Assembly: GCA_008694505.1 (NCBI GenBank)
Contig: VZDJ01000202.1
Location: 62,001 to 126,000, forward strand
Direction of reading: 5' to 3'
Source of the DNA: Cyanoderma ruficeps
Lineage: Eukaryota; Chordata; Aves; Passeriformes; Timaliidae
Length of the DNA: 64,000 bases
The position numbers and the translations under genes were made by a program. The notes under the pieces are model-generated. The model was not told the DNA's origin and made no database searches. It worked only from the letters and a program-made list of their open reading frames with translations. Shown here in pieces: positions 61,301 to 64,000 of this stretch (within the stretch, counting starts at the first letter, position 1; every line of letters begins with the position of its first letter).

Positions 61301-64000
61301 CCTGGAATAAATGAGAAGCTGAAACAGGGCTGTGGGGATGGAGAGGCAAAATGCTGGAGCCAAGGAACACAGCCCAGGCCACCTCAGGAACACTGCAGAG
61401 ACAGGATTCCTTGGGAGGGAGCTGGGATAAGTGGCCCAGGGGAGTTGCAGTGCTGCCCTGTTTTGTGGATGCAGAGAGGGAAGAAAATAAAGACAAGTTT
61501 GGGAAAGATCTGAATGAGAGAAGCGCATCTCAGGGCATTTAATTTTAGCAGAGTCAGGCTACTAAGGATGTGGCTGTTTGTTCATTTGACTTGGCTGGTT
61601 TGGATTTAATGAAGTGCCTACTTGAGCCACAAAAGCCAAACTCCAGATTAACCCAAATTTGCTGCCACGGTCAAGTTACAGCACTCAGGATTGCAACTGC
61701 AGTCTGCACCAGACCGCATCCATGTGGCTTTCCCACACAGAACTCCCTGGCTTTTCACTATCCAAATGGAAAAGACAGATCAAGGTGGATGCTGGGTACC
61801 ACAACCCAGAGAGCCTCTGCCTCTGTACCCTCTAGCCATACTTGAGGTCCCTCCCGCCCTTCCTGTGCCTGGTATTGGACCAGCCCCATCTGTCTGTCCC
61901 TTCTGACATCCCAACCAGCATTCCTGCAAAGCCCTCATTACTGAGGCTTATGCAATGAAACATGAAGGAGATGGATTAAGATTTTTCAGTGGCAATTCAG
62001 GTGTTTTTCACGTTTCCCGCATCTGTCTTGGACATCCTGCCCAGTGCAAAGGGGATTTTCTGCGTGCCACCAAATGCTGGGCATTTACCCGAGTGCGTTT
62101 GCAGTTTCAGTACCTGTTGGGTCAGAGACTACTGGGATCCTAGGGATGGTGCCTCACTGTCACAAGTCATTATTGCTGATGGAAAAAGAAATTTGTTGCT
62201 CACTCAAGAAAAATAAATCCTTGACCCTTTACGAGACCTGTGCAGTAGTGGCGCCGCTGACTCCTTGTGAAAGTGTGTGGGTGGGAAAATAATCTGTGCT
62301 GACTTTTCTGCTGGCTCCGTCAGCTGTGTCAGATGTACACCCTCTCAATAGATGCCTGATAATGCTCAGCTACTCCTCTGCTCACAGCCTCCAAGCCCCT
62401 ACAGAAACACTGACTGCAAGCCTGGAATTAAAGTCTCCCACTCATTATTTGAGAAGGACGGGCCTTTCACAGCCAAGTGGCCTCTATTTGCTTGGGGGGA
62501 AACATGTGCTTATCTCTTATTTATGTGATTTATTTCTCGAGATTAATGCATCAAATTGGCTTGCTCCCAAGTGCTCAGTAAAGTCTTGGTTTTTGTGGGA
62601 TTGTCCTGAACCACACAAAGTTTCGCTGCCTGTTTTCTGAAACTGAGAGGAGGATTTTTATCTCGATCATAAAGTAGAAATTGGGGGTTTTTCAAATGTA
62701 AGGCAGTCAGCATTGTTTTGATCTGCAGGCAAATGATAGCCTTCTCTGAGTTCCAGGAGGGCTATTAAAACAGCCCTGTGGAGATAGAGCAAACAAAACC
62801 AAACAGAGCGAAGGAGAGAGGGGGAATGTTCCTATTCATATAGGCACGAAAGCAGGGGAGGCAAGTTAATGATCAGCTCATCTGGGGTGTTTACTTTTGC
62901 ATGCCACTGGGGTAAACAGAGCCATGTCATCCCTCCAGCCTGCTTTTGTTTATAAATATACAATAACATTTACAGCTGAGCTAGCTGAACTGCCCTGGGT
63001 CCTTGCTGGAGAAGCTGGAGGGGTCTCAACTCCCACTCCTGCACAGGACAAGCCCTACTTTTAGGGCCCTGCTGCTGCAAATCCACCTTCCAGCTCTGTG
63101 TTTGTATTTCTTGTTTGCTGGGAAGGCACAAGCTCACCCATCAGTGCAGTCCCTTAGAGACGTCCCTCTGGAGATCCTCTGCCAACATCTTTCTCACCCG
63201 ATTCCTGTGGATCCTTGGAGCCACCCCTTTGCATTGCTGGGTTCAGAGCAGCAGCAGGTCCCAGAGCCCCTGTTGGTGCTTTACAACAGCCTGAGCACAT
63301 ACAGAGACCAACAGGCTCATCTTCCCGTTAGTCAAGCCACCACAATGGCAGTCAGAGTGAGGATTTGAAGTCATTGGTGTTATTGACTGCAGCTCACAGT
63401 TATCCTTCAAAGAAATCACAGTTAATCTAAAACATAAAGTTCTTACAAATGCTATAAAGTTCCTCTGGATGCTACTATTCAGTGAACCCCGGTGGAGGAA
63501 GCAGAACAGTAAATACTGGGTGATTAATTCAGTGCAGCTGATGACTTAATGCAATTTTTTTTGTCCTGGATTCATTGATCACCAGAGGAAAAAAACTAAT
63601 AATCTCCTATTTTTTTTTAAGTTCCTGCCCTAGCTCTTGGTGATGACCTGTCAATACTAAAGGTACAGTGTGCCCTGAGTTTGGAATGTGCCTCCAGGAG
63701 GACGAGGACATGTCATGCAGGGTTTGTCTGCACGCAGATTTGCGCAGGCTAAAATACACTGATGCAACTTCCTGTACAGACTGGACTGGTGGTTTAAAGC
63801 AAAATTCTTTGTGGCTTACTTAAAACTACTTCCAAAGAATTAAAGTTGGACATATTCTTACTTAAGACGAAGACATAGTGGTGGTCACATAGGTTTTCCC
63901 CACCTTAACTGTTGCATCCATAGTTTAATCAGTGCAATTCTATGTGTGTCCTTGTATCCATATCACATGTAAAAGTATGCACTGAATCTACATTTTATTT
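58331..64000. other. Right flank, no recognisable gene
   Basis: No gene, exon series or clear mobile element was found. Around 62430-63000 the DNA is free of recognisable repeats, with AT-rich motif-dense stretches (for example 'ctcgagattaatgcatcaaa', 'ggcaagttaatgatcagctc', 'tttataaatatacaataaca'). I would test this part for deep conservation. Confidence 0.45.

Noticed and set aside
36000..64000. MOSPD1, expected next to the PABIR pair from mammalian synteny
   Set aside because: I looked for its MSP-domain and C-terminal membrane-segment sequences and did not see them on either strand. It may lie outside the window.

Overview
The window looks like nuclear DNA from a bird. It contains CR1 LINE 3' ends, with their typical terminal 'attctatg'-type tails. 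It also contains a stretch resembling a passerine endogenous-retrovirus LTR, and its genes have vertebrate-style introns with CpG-island promoters.

The core of the window (about 6.1-35.8 kb) is a head-to-head pair of paralogous ten-exon genes of the PABIR/FAM122 family, which are inhibitors of PP2A-B55 phosphatase. Gene A is on the minus strand (CDS 8266..22018, ten exons). Gene B is on the plus strand (CDS 25727..33986, ten exons). Every exon could be placed by hand with GT-AG junctions and matching phases. Both genes encode 284 residues, and eight of ten coding exons have identical lengths. Both keep the 14-3-3-like RSNSAP motif, the B55-binding RLHQI helix and the acidic HEREVQ helix that reaches the PP2A active site. 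Each has its own CpG island, and the two start codons are about 3.7 kb apart. The spacer holds a reversed CR1 copy and AT-rich DNA.

The most striking observation is that coding exon 1 and its immediate flanks form a 166-bp perfect inverted repeat between the two genes (21889..22054 against 25691..25856). The next exon is only about 72% identical. This suggests recent gene conversion between the arms, or an assembly artefact. By C-terminus, gene A looks like PABIR2 (FAM122B). Gene B instead carries the FILMDD-type C-terminus that I associate with mammalian intronless PABIR1 (FAM122A), which is of evolutionary interest.

The rest is gene-poor. The left 5.7 kb has no recognisable gene. The right 28 kb (about 36-64 kb) has one convincing orphan exon on the minus strand (48498..48704), an 18-bp minisatellite, a CR1 end, an orphan CpG-rich patch, a G/T-rich tract, an LTR-like segment, and non-repetitive stretches that could be regulatory. 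No bacterial-type features, CRISPR arrays or intact RNA genes were seen.
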